Source: Gryganskiella cystojenkinii (Eukaryota; Mortierellomycota; Mortierellomycetes; Mortierellales; Mortierellaceae). Taken from it: a DNA stretch of 24,484 nt. This document shows positions 1-11,097 of this stretch, in pieces. The stretch is taken from contig JAAAIG010000255.1 of NCBI GenBank assembly GCA_015852425.1, positions 19,618 through 44,101 of the forward strand. The letters run 5' to 3'. Made by a program: the position numbers and the translations under genes. The notes beneath the pieces were generated by a model, which did no database searches, was not told where the DNA came from, and worked only from the letters and a program-made list of their open reading frames with translations. How positions within the stretch are numbered: the stretch's first letter is position 1; each line of letters opens with the position of its first letter.

Positions 1-174
1 AAAAAAAAAAAAAAAAAAATGGCGGCAAATTTATGCTTTGTATGCTCACATCATCCGAAAATGCGATTGTCCGTGTCTGGTTTGACCTCAAGGGGCTGTC
101 ATTCAGGCGCACCTTCTTTTTTTGGACATCTTCCTCGAACATGCGAGATACGCAAAGCGAACGGGAAAATCAAG

Positions 175-180
175 TTTATT
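175..180 (-). terminator. Polyadenylation signal of the Derlin gene
   Basis: AATAAA on the minus strand, about 75 nt past the Derlin stop codon and in the correct orientation. Function is inferred from motif and distance. Confidence 0.5.
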
Positions 181-254
181 ATTCATTTGACAATGTACTC
201 TTTTCCCCCATTCCTCCATTACGCCCAAAGTCCATTTGGCATTTCCCTCAGTCC

Positions 255-1527
255 TCATCCAAGACGATTGCCAGTTCCCCAACGATGACCTCCCTGTTCA
301 GCAGCTGGAGCGTTTGCTCTGAAGACCGGTGTCGTGCCTCCAGAGGTGAATCCTGCACCTGCCACCTCCTGAGCGGGCAATAACCGGTACAAAAGTCTTG
401 GGGTGGGGATCAACTTGGGTCCACCCATCGTGGGGTAGACTGAATCCAAGAAATAGTAAAGATGAGCCGACGCAATCCCGATCAACATGGCCCAGGGGAT
501 CGCCGCTCCCATCATAACAGAGGTATAGGCGACCAGCACCCAGGGGAAGAAGACCGCCTATTTTTGAGGATACATATGAGGAGACATATTCTCGTTAGCG
601 TAACGTTGCCATAACGACCTCTTCCTGTTGTGCTGGATGTTGTTGAAGTTTAATCGGATCGATTCCAAGCTGGTTGTTGACTCGTAAGTTGAAAATAATC
701 GACTTGCATCCCCCCATTTCTCCATATTCTTGCATGCCAATCGACATACCCTGAATTGAAAGCCAAACATGAACGAGACTATCCTTTCCGAGTTTGATTG
801 TGACCACAGGTAGATGACGGCGATGAGCAATGCCTGGAAGAGATACACGATGCCCATGAAATATCCCATAACCTAACAGGCGCGTATATGCACAAAAATA
901 ATAAAAATAATAATAATAAAAATAAAAAAAACACATCAGTTTCCCATCCTCGTTCCTGAAGAAAAGGTCATGACATTCTTCCTGCAGTCGTAGTCTCTAT
1001 GCCGGCTTGGTTCCCTTACCCCGGATGTCAGACAGGTAAAGATGATGAACCAGGCAAAATCGGCCGATCGACCGGCAAAAGTCGTCTCTTCCAGCTGCGA
1101 TCCGTACGTAAACAGGAAGTAGATATCAAAGATAAAATTGAGGTTCACGGCTGTGATAAAGAACGGCGTGAAGAGTCGGTGGAGCTACAAGTACAAAGGA
1201 AATGCAATGAAGCAAGCAGAGCATTCGAGTTAGTGGACTGAATAGAGCAAAAAACCAGCACATTTACCCACTCCTCTCTCCCTTTTTTTTTTTTTTTTTT
1301 TTTTCGCTTGCTTGACCTTCAAATGAGTGTTGCTCAAAAAGTGATGACAAAGAGTTGAGTTCACTTACATGGAACTTGTAGATGATCAGATGGTAGTTGA
1401 GTGCAAAGGTGTAGTATGAGGCCAAACCAAGAGCTGCTGAGAGAGTGATCAGAATGGTTGCGGTGAGGATGGACCGAGTGACGATGGGCACGCTCTTGTA
1501 AGCGGTGACGAGTTCGTTCTCGGGCAT
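255..1527 (-). CDS. Derlin (Der1-like ER-associated degradation factor)
   Basis: Spliced minus-strand gene, exons 1527-1369, 1184-1020, 872-750 and 557-255, all joined in phase 0, giving 249 aa, the usual Derlin length. Derlins are catalytically dead rhomboid-like ER membrane proteins that help move misfolded proteins out of the ER to Cdc48/p97. Seen here: an N-terminus with IPIVTR-like SVPIVTR (residues 13-19), the family signature LEETTFAGRSADF (about 84-96), SERIVSFMFGFQFR (136-149), FPWVL (153-157), LYYFLDSVYP (182-191) and a C-terminal HRWGTGNRLG (240-249) resembling the SHP box that binds p97. These fit Derlin-1 better than Dfm1, which has a longer tail. Oddities: the conserved Trp-Arg of the luminal loop reads His-Arg (55-56), and the GxxxG-type motif reads GIASA (176-180). 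Intron 1 carries a 22-nt T run. Family call is firm; the exact paralogue is not. Confidence 0.93.
1283..1304. repeat. T22 homopolymer in Derlin intron 1
   Basis: A run of 22 T on the plus strand (A on the coding strand) inside the first Derlin intron. It is a microsatellite-type tract whose length may vary between strains or be misassembled. Confidence 0.9.
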
Positions 1528-2985
1528 GGCTGAATCAGATTTATCCGGTTATTATTTTTGTGCTCGAGTGTTCGTTTGCTGATGAGGTACTGTCGACGCT
1601 ATCGAAGAGTGTCGTAATTCCGTCAATGGTCGAGAGGATAAAGAGAAGAGAAGGGGTTGGCCAAAGAACGAAATAGTGAAAAAGTAATGAATGGGCAACG
1701 TAATGTTCAAGAACGCGTGTCTGTGGGTGCGTTAATAACGACACGTCCTCGGTGCTGAGTGGAGCAAAGAATCAAATCGAAAAAGGGGCTCTCTCAGAGA
1801 ACAAATTCTCCAATCCATTTTTGCCACCCCCTTTTCTCAATCGTTTTTTTTTGGTCGACTGTCCTTCATCCCCACTCCGCGCTTCTTCCATCCTCTACTA
1901 TTTGTCATCACTCTTCTTCTTGGCCCTTTTCCTTGGCGACACCGGGTCCCTTTCTCTGCGCAGACAGGATGTCCAACAATATTAAAACACATCTCAATTA
2001 AAGCGAACCAGGTGTCAGCAAGCAACAGGAATCTAGGGCAAAGCAAACATCCATTCGCTCAGGACATCACCACTCACCAAACTCGGACCCCGAGAAGCAT
2101 TTCGACGTTATTAAATGGACGAAATCACCCTCACCATGCAGAAATGACTTTTTTGAGGTCGTCAATAAATTTGCTTGTCGTAAGCAAAGACCAGGACTCG
2201 CCAGGATAAGGAGCCTCGAGAAAACAAAAATATTGAAATACCAACATCCTCGATTCGAACGACAAGTGTGTCAGCCAAAAGTCCCCACAACAATTCCGAG
2301 TTTCCTACGTCTTTGCTACTTTTTCAACCTTTCTACAGAGGCCGCCTCCAAAGTCTCGCCGTCTTTTATTTTCCTATCGTCTTCTAGGTACCAATTTTTT
2401 TTCTTTCTTAGGGACATCGTTGTCGCATTACATGTCTATCGTCCTCGTCAAGCGTTTGTCGCATAGTTCATACGATTTTATGGGATCGATGTGATCTTCA
2501 TGGAACTATTGTTCATAAACAATAATGACTACCAAAGAAGAACGATAGCGTAGTGGCCCAAGGCGTCAATGGCTTGATGGGAACTTTCCTTTGGGTAGGA
2601 GCGGCACAGTCTTCTGCGATACTATGAAGTTCAAGGTGTTCTCCAGATGGATGGTAGCTGTCCCAGACTATTTAGACCCGACAAACCTTGATCGAGGATC
2701 TTTTAGGGAGAACTGGAATGGAGTAGAATGGGGGGGATCGCCACACGGAAGAGAAGAGGACCAAGTGCACTGATAAAGCATAGATAACATAGACGTATTT
2801 TCTTTCTGCTACTTTGAAATAAAAAAACTGCTTCCGCGAGAAATATCACATGACCCAGCCATGAAATGGTTTCTTGCGCCCCTCAAGTGACTTGAAGTAA
2901 AGTCGCGACCTGTCATGAGAGTCTTGTGTTATCGATCCATCATCACTTTCTCCACACGCCCAACACACAGTATATATAACCAGCC
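1528..2985. other. Intergenic region between divergent Derlin and prefoldin genes
   Basis: No supportable gene in about 1.46 kb. Short open frames on both strands have no family resemblance and no coherent splice sites. The region should hold both promoters. Visible elements are a CT-rich tract near 1810-1930, the small inverted repeat ATTGTT-CATA-AACAAT near 2509-2524, and ATATCACATGAC at 2843-2854. A GATTCGAAC near 2253 looks like a reversed tRNA B box but has no acceptor stem around it. Confidence 0.6.
2971..2979 (+). promoter_or_regulatory. TATA-like sequence just upstream of prefoldin 4 start
   Basis: TATATATAA ends seven bases before the predicted ATG at 2986. It resembles a TATA box but is too close to direct transcription from upstream of this ATG, so it may only be an AT-rich leader. 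See the finding on start-proximal TATA-like sequences. Confidence 0.3.
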
Positions 2986-3851
2986 ATGCGCATGGTAAGG
3001 ATCTGTCAGGGACTGGCATGCATCAGGACCCAAGAACGACACGGAGGGAGACCACTCGGAAACCTTCTCTGGGTCGCAGAGGCTATAATGAGGACATCAA
3101 GGCGCGGATATCGCTTTGGCATTCCAAGTCCTTTTTCATTTCTAAATTGGCTCTCTCTTCCTTCCACTCTCTGTAAACAAAAATTAGCTCGAAAAAGACG
3201 AAGAAGAAGCCGACATCCAGGTCTCATGGCAGGATCAACAAAACATCAACGAGTTCTCGAAATTCAATGCCAAGTTACAACTCCTCGAAGAGTCTTATGA
3301 CAGCAAAAAGGTAAAAAACACCGTGAAGTCTCTATTCATTTTTTTTTCTTTTCTTTTTATTCTTTGGTTCATGGCAACCGTTACTAAAGCACAGACAACT
3401 CCCCCCCTCCCCTCTCTCCCGTTCGACTCTCTTTTTCTATATAGACTGAGAAGGAGTACTTGGACGATCTGACTGCAGAACTCGAGGAACTCGAACTTAC
3501 GGATGAGGAGGCTCTTGTCAAGTAAGAAACGAGCGGAGAAACCATTGCACAGCATGGACAATGTTTTTTTATGATCGTTTTGCTTCTCATTACTTACGTC
3601 GTCTCACCTCACTAACGACTGAATCTTTTCACTCTTACCCAACACGTTCTCTTAGGTACCGCATCGGAGAGGCCTTTGTATCATTGACGCTCGAGGCTGC
3701 TCAGGAACGGAACACAAAAGCCAAGGAAGAACTCGACGAGGAACTGGCTCAGATCAAGGGTCAGATGGACGAGGCAATCGAAAAGATGGATGCGCTCAAG
3801 AAGGTGCTCTATGCCCGTTTCGGAAATGCTATCAACCTCGAGAAAGATTAG
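2986..3851 (+). CDS. Prefoldin subunit 4
   Basis: Exons 2986-2994, 3188-3310, 3445-3521 and 3656-3851 give 134 aa, normal for this beta-type subunit. Prefoldin is the cytosolic hexamer that hands nascent actin and tubulin to the chaperonin CCT. The protein has an acidic N-terminus, then VSWQDQQNINEFSKFNAKL (about 15-33) matching the family's DQQ-IN-F segment, a first coiled-coil helix, the hairpin YRIGEAFVSLTLEAAQER (about 70-87), and a second helix ending LYARFGNAINLEKD, the typical C-terminus. The first coding exon is only ATGCGCATG, followed by GTAAGG. It was chosen because other fungal prefoldin 4 proteins also start MRML and because a stop lies directly upstream of exon 2 in frame. The gene converges on NudE. 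Family is certain; the micro-exon is well supported but inferred. Confidence 0.93.
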
Positions 3852-4457
3852 GATAGACGGATCCAAATACGAACCAATATCATGGATGAAACCTTGGCAC
3901 TGGAAAAGCCCAGGAATAAAAAAAAAATATCGTCAACACGAAGGATATCGAACTGGTCAGTTATGCTGTCACTGGTCCAAGAGTTTGCTCATAGGGTAGA
4001 CGAGTGGAAGATTGTTTTTATCATTATTTTTATTTCTGTTTTCTCATTTTTTTTGTATGTGCATAAAAGGTAGCAAGCGTTAATTACATGGAGAGGGTTC
4101 TTAAGGTTACGGGGATGGATAGTGTAAAAAGATTCAAACAAGGAAAGAGGAGGGGGGGGATTTGTCTACATTGTAAGGGTGTTTGTTGCGTTGTTGTAGT
4201 TTACATGGCCGACATTATTCCCGAGACGTAGAGAGAGAAATCAGACTTGAACAAAACTTGGTTTCCTTCTTTCACGCCTGGGGTGGGGTGGTTGGTTATA
4301 CGAGTATATATGTGGTGATTTTTTTTGTTGTCGATCTCACAAAAGAAAATATTTTGAGTCGCATTTCCTTTTCGTCGTTCCAGAGGAGGTCAACATTACA
4401 AAACAATGGCGCCTCCTCAATTCGTTTCCAACTGGGTAAAAGCCTTTCGCGATGATC
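3852..4457. other. Convergent 3' region between prefoldin 4 and NudE
   Basis: About 600 bp containing the 3' ends of two convergent genes. It is T-rich in places (4016-4052 and 4318-4330) with a short G run near 4150. No gene or RNA seen. Confidence 0.6.
3915..3920 (+). terminator. Polyadenylation signal of prefoldin 4
   Basis: AATAAA, followed by an A run, lies about 64 nt after the prefoldin 4 stop codon. Motif and spacing fit a cleavage signal. Confidence 0.5.
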
Positions 4458-6548
4458 TTATGAGCTGATGGTTCCAGAACCGTTCATAGACCGATGCGAC
4501 TGTTGATGAATCAAAGAAGTTCTTCGGCTGACTTTTGGGCTGGTCAGAGATGAATAGCTGGGTGATCCCGGCCGTGATCCATTGCTGCTGTGCTGTGATG
4601 ACCGAGTCGAGACGGGAATAGAGGTCGAGTATGAGGGAGGAGGTTGGAGCAGCGGCGTCACCAAAGACCTGCAGGATACAAGTCGTGCCTCCAGAGACTG
4701 ACAGAGTGGCGTGGCGTGTGCAAGAACATTAGAGTAATGCAACCATGCGGAGATACAGGGGTATACGGGAGGCGGACGAAGGAACAGAAGAAGGGCCAGA
4801 AGAGAGATCTGGTTAGAACATCTCGATTATTCTTCTTAGGTTTTTGACCGCGCCAGAGGGGAGGTGGGGAGTTGTTCACAAGTAGACGGAAAAAGGAACA
4901 GCATAAAGACCGTTCGAGCTCGGTAAAAGTGTTCTCCTCCTTACCTTGACGCGTCCGACCATCTCCTGAACCATCTTGACTGGGTTTTGATGAGGTGTCG
5001 TCATGCCGTTCGATCCTGTTGCCACTCCGGAATGACGTGGACCAGAGGGTGTTCCTGATCTTGCGGCTCCGTTCTTGGCAAGGCGAGCTCGGATTGAGGG
5101 CATTGCCTCGTGGCTTCCAATGACGGGCGATTTGCGTTCTGCGAGCGATGAAGTGCTTCCGCTGTATGAGCTCAAACTTGCTGTTGATCCGTGCAATGCT
5201 GCCTGATTCGACTTCATAACCGCCAGCTCTACGTTTGCATCTACAAAGGAGATTGTCGAAATTTTGAGTATTGGTATTTGCTGACACGCGCATTAGTACC
5301 ATAAGAGCTTTTCTATGCCTGATTTGTGTCCTCACCTCTCAGCTCATCTTTCAGTCTCTGAACTTCTTCCGTCAGGGCCGCCTTTGCCGTTACTTCGCCT
5401 TCCAGCATCACGGTCTTTTCCAGTGCAACGTTGTATTTACGTTCCATTTCCTTTAGCGACCATTCCGCAGCTCTATTTGTTGAAACATACGCAAACGAAC
5501 AAAAAGGGATGAGCACGGTCGTAAAAAGAACAGCATGGATTTCTATGTCACCCGAGCAGGGTTACATAACCAAACAAAAAAAAAAAAAAAGCCCAGGCTT
5601 AAACTCGCTGAACCTAAAATAAACTAAAAAAGTCCGGTCGCACAGCACATGTCTGTCTGTTCGCCAATCTGCTCGTCCGCCTCCTCTGCTTGTTTGTTGC
5701 CCTGATTGACCCTTGAAATATTCAAAACAGCACGAGGCAGTCGTCAAGGTCGAACAAAACGCTGAAAAATATTTCCGAGGGGAGAGGAATTGCCTCCAAA
5801 ACGTACCTTCCGTTGCGCTCCAAATCATCATTGTCTTGCTCGAGTTCCCGTTCCTTTTTGATAAACATCTCTGTTTGTTGCTTCAAGTCCTCGAGTTGTT
5901 TTGTCAGCTGGTTGATGTTCACGTTCGATTCCTTCATGGCCTGGTGGTACTTGTCCTATAATCATAGGTCACATAAGAGGGAGGTTAAAAACGGCGAGTC
6001 ATCCAGTAACCAGACGACAACAAGATTTTCGTAAGGCAAAAAAATAATATTTATCCAAAAAAAAAATGCGATGCAGTTCACACAGACATGATATCATTGC
6101 TTGTTTGTTCCCTTCCTTTCCAGCCCCCAGAATTAACAAGACAAACAGACAATGCATTTCTTTCCTGACCCTCTGCACCCCTTTCATCACAACAACAAAA
6201 AAGTAGCCCGTCGTGATCTCTGTACTGCGCCTGCTTAAAAAACATAACAACAACAATGCAGGACTGGTGCAGTGCTGCCCCCTGCCCCCTGCCCCCAAAA
6301 TACAAGCATACCTTCCAGTCCTCGACTTCTTGTCTCATGCCTTCATTGCGGATCTTGATTTCGTTGTACCTTCGCTCTGTTGAATCAATCTCCTTCTCGA
6401 GTTCCTCTTCCAGTTCCTTGGATGACAGTTGGAATTCTTCCAGTGCAAATTTGGTTTCTTCGAGGTCCAATTCCAGATCCTTGGTTTTGTTCTTGTAGTA
6501 TTCAAGTTCTTCTTGAGGTGTTTGGAAGCTGTGGGTGGTCGAATTCAT
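4458..6548 (-). CDS. NudE/NDEL1 family dynein regulator
   Basis: Exons 6548-6312, 5955-5807, 5472-5336, 5240-4945 and 4697-4458 give 352 aa. NudE proteins bind LIS1 and dynein and are needed for nuclear migration and hyphal growth. The N-terminal part fits the family: TPQEELEYYKNKTKDLELDL (10-29), LEEFQLSSKELEEELEKEI (37-55) and EGMRQEVEDWK (69-79), then a continuous charged coiled coil to about residue 174 containing EEVQRLKDELR, the NUDE signature. Residues about 175-352 are Ser/Pro/Gly-rich and probably disordered, except for MVQEMVGRVKSLEARLVSCR (around 264-283), typical of fungal NudE, followed by SLVTPLLQPPPSYS. The start is the ATG at 6548; an in-frame TTG three codons upstream is not needed. 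Introns are 356, 334, 95 and 247 nt. Convergent with prefoldin 4 and divergent from the complex I gene. Confidence 0.92.
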
Positions 6549-8739
6549 CGCAAGCAAGAGTCGTAGGTCCAGAGTATGTATCCAGAAGTCGAGTGATCAC
6601 GGCAGGATGGTGTGATAGATAAGAAGTCAAAAAGAGATAAACAAAAAACAGAAACAGAGCGACGCATGCGACATGCACGTTGTGAAGTAGAGCACAGCCG
6701 ATGTTCAAGGACAAAGCGAAAGAAATAAGGATCAGAGCAAAAAAAAAAAAGGTCAAAGAGCCAAAGGGCAACGATTTCGCAAAGATAGATCCCAGTTACA
6801 AGTCCAGTTGGTTCCAGGCGTGTCGTGAAATGAAAGCAAGGAGTAACAGGCTCAATAGAAAAGAGTCGTGAGCATCGTACCGTGGAGAGGTCGAGCAGGT
6901 TTGGTATCATAGCAATCGGTAGAAATGATCATGGTTCCCAAGACATGGTGGGGTTCAGGGTTGGGTGGTTGGTCGGTGTTTATGACGGAGCAGTCGCCGA
7001 GTTTGGAGTCGAGATTGAAGGTGAATAGCGGTTGAGGTTGAACGGGGTTTCATACGCGCAAGGGGTGCGACAATAAGGGAATCAAGAGGATCGAGGAGAA
7101 GAGGAAAGGGAAAGAAGAGCGGAGGAGCAAACAACGAGGGTTAGTTGACTACGCTCTTCTGGAAAGAGCACCCTGTCCATTCAGTCATTGATGTCAGCCT
7201 CTATCCCTTCGATCAGTCGTTCTCCTTCGCCAGCATTCAATCGTTGTCTGCTTTTGATTCGTCCACCCTTTGTTGTCTTGTTGCTCTCGTTTCTGCAAAC
7301 AAAGAAAAGTTGTCCAGAAGGACAACAGCATGATGAGCCGTGAACAATGCCAGTCATCACGATTCCCCTGAATTCTCCGTTTTGGACTGCTATTAAGCCG
7401 CTGCTTGGCGGCTTCACCGTTGTTGAAGTCGGCTTGTCCTTTCTCGCCCCAACTTCATTTCCGTGCACTTGTTCAGGTCGGAAGGTCTTGTCGACATTAC
7501 TGCTGGGTGGTTTCATGCTCCCTTGCGAGTGGTCGTTGGAATGGAAACAGGGTGAAAAGGGAAAAGAGACTAGGAAGTAAAAAAGCAATGTCATTACCTT
7601 TGTGTATCTTGCGACATGCTGTGTATTGATGGGCGTTCTCGGTAGGAGGGGAAGAGTCAGAGGCGCAGTGACCAGGGGTATAGGACTTGGATGGACTCGT
7701 CTCTTTGGTCGTTTCGGGTAGTAATAAAGGGCAGTTGGGCGTATTAGGAGACCAAAAGAGTCCGTGGGGTATGGTTCAGGTTCGACTGGGAACAAGGAGA
7801 GGGGGACCAATGGAATGTGTGGGGCGGGATAAAAAACAGAGGATGTTTGTTTATGAGTTGATGGAGAATAAAAAAAAAAGTGAGGGAGAGAGGAGCAGAA
7901 AAGCTCGATCGGAACCAAATGTGAAGAGAGAAAAAAAGAAGGGGAGTGAAAGTATTCAGGCAGGGGGTGTTGAATGGGGGAGGGGGACAGGTTGGTGGTT
8001 GATACAGGGACGTGTCGAAAGGAGAAGAATAGGTGTGTTTTGGGGGAGGAAGGAGGATGTTCGCTCAGGATTGACTGTCGACTGATGAACAAACAAAAAA
8101 AGGGCAGAGTTGATGATTGTTGAGGGGGGAGGGGATGAAGAAATGAAAGAAGACCCAAAAAAAAGAGGTTGACAAAACCGTCCCTGAGGTCAGCAAAACA
8201 TGTCTCTTTTTGTCTTTTTTGGTGGTTGCACAGCCTGAAAGAAGGGAGAGACAGGGAAAACCTCTGTTCTTTTTTTGCATTGCTGCCGCATGAACTTGCT
8301 TCCCGGTAGACCCCTCTACAAACGGATTTTTGCTTTCTTTTGTCCGAGATCCTGCTTTAAGCTGTATATCTACGTTCAAGAACCCCTCCCTGTTGTGCTT
8401 TGATTCCTTTCCCAACAGGATACCATTCTTTCTTGTTTGCTTACCTCACAACCGCGCTTGGACACGTAAAAACGAAGAGCGAGAGGAAAGGAACCCCCAC
8501 CACCAAGCTGGAATTTTATTTAGACGCTCTCGGTCAATCAAAAAAACGCACGTGATTAAATGTCGACGTCACTCTTTCCCAATTTTTGATGTCTCTCCTC
8601 CGGCGGGAAGAAAGGCGAGCTCGGAAATCCGAACACAAATTACAGATTAAAGGCGAGGCCAACAAAAAAAAAAATCCAATTCATCATCACTCCTCTCTCC
8701 ACTCTTCTCTCCCCCCCTCCCCCTCCCCACCTGCTAGAC
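6549..8739. other. Purine/pyrimidine-skewed region between divergent NudE and complex I genes
   Basis: About 2.2 kb without a supportable gene. From roughly 7080 to 8150 the plus strand is strongly purine-rich (GGGAGAGAGGAG-like), so the minus strand has few stops and stays open for over 300 codons. That reading has low-complexity Ser/Pro/Leu composition and no recognisable domain, and reflects composition. CT-rich stretches are common upstream of fungal transcription starts, so this is probably the NudE promoter and leader. Nearer the complex I gene are CACGTGAT at 8549-8556, GACGTCAC at 8565-8572 and a CT/C-rich tract at 8689-8730 just before its ATG. Confidence 0.55.
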
Positions 8740-11097
8740 ATGTTGTCGTCCAAGGGTAACAACAGCAATTCATTCCCACCACATACTCTCTCCACAGGAC
8801 ACTCTCGGAAACAACCAAATGTTTTTTTTTTCCGTGCTTGTTATTTTCATTCTCGGATGAATCTGAACCAACAGGGACGCAGGATCGGGATCGATCAGAC
8901 CAACAAGACATCTCCAGATCTGTCATGATGGACAGCACAGGATTACGAGGATGACCTTTTCACCTTCCATCTCTGAGATATCGTCGCTTTTATCGACCTT
9001 GTTCATCTTCCCCGACACCGGACCCCAATCAATTCTCGTCTGATCACACGGCCAGGACCTGCAACCAATGTCTTGTTTTTTCAAATCGACTAATCGCGTC
9101 CCGTTTTTTTTCTCATGACTTTTCCCTCATCTTTATATCGCTTGTCGTCCTATCGTTCAATATTGCACACGCGCTTATCTTTGTCGACTACAACACAATA
9201 ACAGCCTTCCTGGCCAGCACGCGTCAGACTCGCAACATCATTGCCAAGACCGCTGTCCGTACATTCGCCACTGAGGCCGCTGTCCCCCCAGTCCGTACTT
9301 CTTTCGGAAACTTGAAAGATGAGGACCGTATCTTTACCAACATCTATGGATTCCACGATTACAAGCTCAAGGGTGCTCTCAAGCGTGGTGACTGGCACAA
9401 GACCAAGGAGATCATCCTCAAGGGCCATGACTGGATCTTGAACGAGATGAAGGAATCTGGTCTCCGTGGACGTGGTGGTGCCGGTTTCCCCTCCGGATTG
9501 AAGTGGTCTTTCATGAACAAGCCCTTCGATGGCCGGTAAGCAAAAAAAATAATAATCGGAAAACAAATAGTTGGGATCAACTGGAGGTTTTGCATTATCA
9601 GTAATTAGACACTTCAGGAACTCCAGGATGCTACAATGGATAACCGACTCTGGAAGACGCGGAAAGATTGATAGTTCGGGACTTGAGCAACTCGCCTCGA
9701 TTCAGGTTAACTCATGGATCATATCCAAGCATTGACGAGAAGCCATCAGGAATATCAAAAGACACCTTCGACTCCATACGTTAATTGAACGTCATTCCTG
9801 TTTTCTCTTACTGATCACGTTTGGTGTGTCCTGTCATATAGCCCCCGTTACTTGGTAGTTAACGCTGATGAGGGAGAGCCCGGTACCTGCAAGGATCGTG
9901 AGATTATGCGTGGTGACCCCCACAAGTTGGTTGAGGGATGCTTGGTCGCTGGTCGCGCCATGAACGCCAACGCCGGTATGATTTCGATACGATGACTGCT
10001 GTGGTTCAGAGCGATCCTGTTTCCGTTTCTTTTGTTTTTAACACTTTATCCAATCTCCTTCTCGCTAGCTTACATTTATATCCGTGGAGAGTTCTACAAC
10101 GAGGCTTCCAACCTTCAGGTCGCTATTGATGAGGCTTACAAGGCCGGATTGATCGGAAAGAACGCCTGCGGTTCTGGATACGATTTTGACGTGTACATTC
10201 ACCGTGGTGCCGGTGCCTATATCTGCGGTGAGGAGACTGCTTTGATCGAGTCGATCGAGGGTAAGGCCGGAAAGCCTCGCCTGAAGCCCCCATTCCCCGC
10301 TGACGTCGGTCTTTTCGGTTGCCCTACCACAGTCGCTAACGTCGAGACTGTCGCTGTTGCCCCTACAATCTTGAGACGCGGTGGCAAGTGGTTCGCTGGA
10401 TTCGGTCGTCCCCGTAACGCCGGTACCAAGTTGTTCTGTATCTCTGGTCATGTCAACAACCCTTGTACTGTCGAGGAGGAGATGTCGATCCCCCTGAAGG
10501 AGTTGATTGAGAAGCACTGCGGTGGTGTCAAGGGCGGTTGGGACAACTTGTTGGGAATCATTCCTGGAGGATCTTCGGTCCCAGTCTTGCCCCGTAACAT
10601 TTGCGACGACGTTCTCATGGATTTCGACGCCCTTCGTGATGTCCAGTCTGGTTTGGGTACTGCTGCTGTCATTGTCATGGACAAGTCCACGGATATTGTC
10701 GCTGCCATTTCCCGTCTTGCTGCCTTTTACAAGCACGAGTCCTGTGGACAGTGCACACCTTGTCGTGAGGGTACCTCCTGGCTCGCCAACATGATGGCTC
10801 GTTTCGAGAACGGTCAGGCTCGCCCCCGTGAGATTGATATGATCGAGGAGTTGTCTCGTGAGATTGAGGGACACACCATTTGCGCTTTGGGAGATGCCGC
10901 TGCATGGCCCGTTCAGGTATGTTTCCTCGGATGACTTTTTTTGGATGCATTCCTTCACTGAGATTGAGGCCTTGATGACTAAAAGATTGACCCTATTCTC
11001 ACTTTTTGTTTATTTGTAGGGTTTGATCCGTCATTTCCGTCCCGAGCTCGAGGCCCGCATGGCCCAGTTCAGAAAGGATGCTCAGATCCAGGTCTAA
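8740..11097 (+). CDS. NADH:ubiquinone oxidoreductase 51 kDa subunit (complex I, NDUFV1/NuoF)
   Basis: Exons 8740-8755, 9205-9535, 9842-9975, 10069-10916 and 11020-11097 give 468 aa (human about 464). This matrix-side subunit binds NADH and FMN and carries iron-sulfur cluster N3, the electron entry point of complex I. The N-terminus [16 protein letters not shown] with further Arg/Ser to about residue 30 looks like a mitochondrial presequence. Seen: [13 protein letters not shown] (94-106) for [54 protein letters not shown]; and [12 protein letters not shown] with Cys386, Cys389 and Cys392 plus Cys432 in [15 protein letters not shown] as the 4Fe-4S ligands. Exon 1 is 16 nt and ends one base into a codon; joining it to 9205 restores Ala and gives a plausible targeting peptide. 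Codon use is strongly biased (GGT, GTC, AAG, CGT), suggesting high expression. Confidence 0.97.

Noticed and set aside
1..19. Poly(A) run at the left edge as a retroposon tail
   Set aside because: Only 19 A are visible at the window boundary, and nothing to the left can be examined.
2245..2270. tRNA-like reversed B box (GATTCGAAC)
   Set aside because: No A box at the right distance and no pairing acceptor, D or anticodon stems were found.
7181..8158. 325-codon open frame on the minus strand
   Set aside because: It lies in a purine/pyrimidine-skewed tract, is low-complexity Ser/Pro/Leu, has no domain resemblance, and sits where the NudE promoter and leader are expected.
10065..10958. 297-codon minus-strand frame
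   Set aside because: It is antisense to the large exon of the complex I 51 kDa gene, which carries the Fe-S ligands and conserved motifs on the plus strand.
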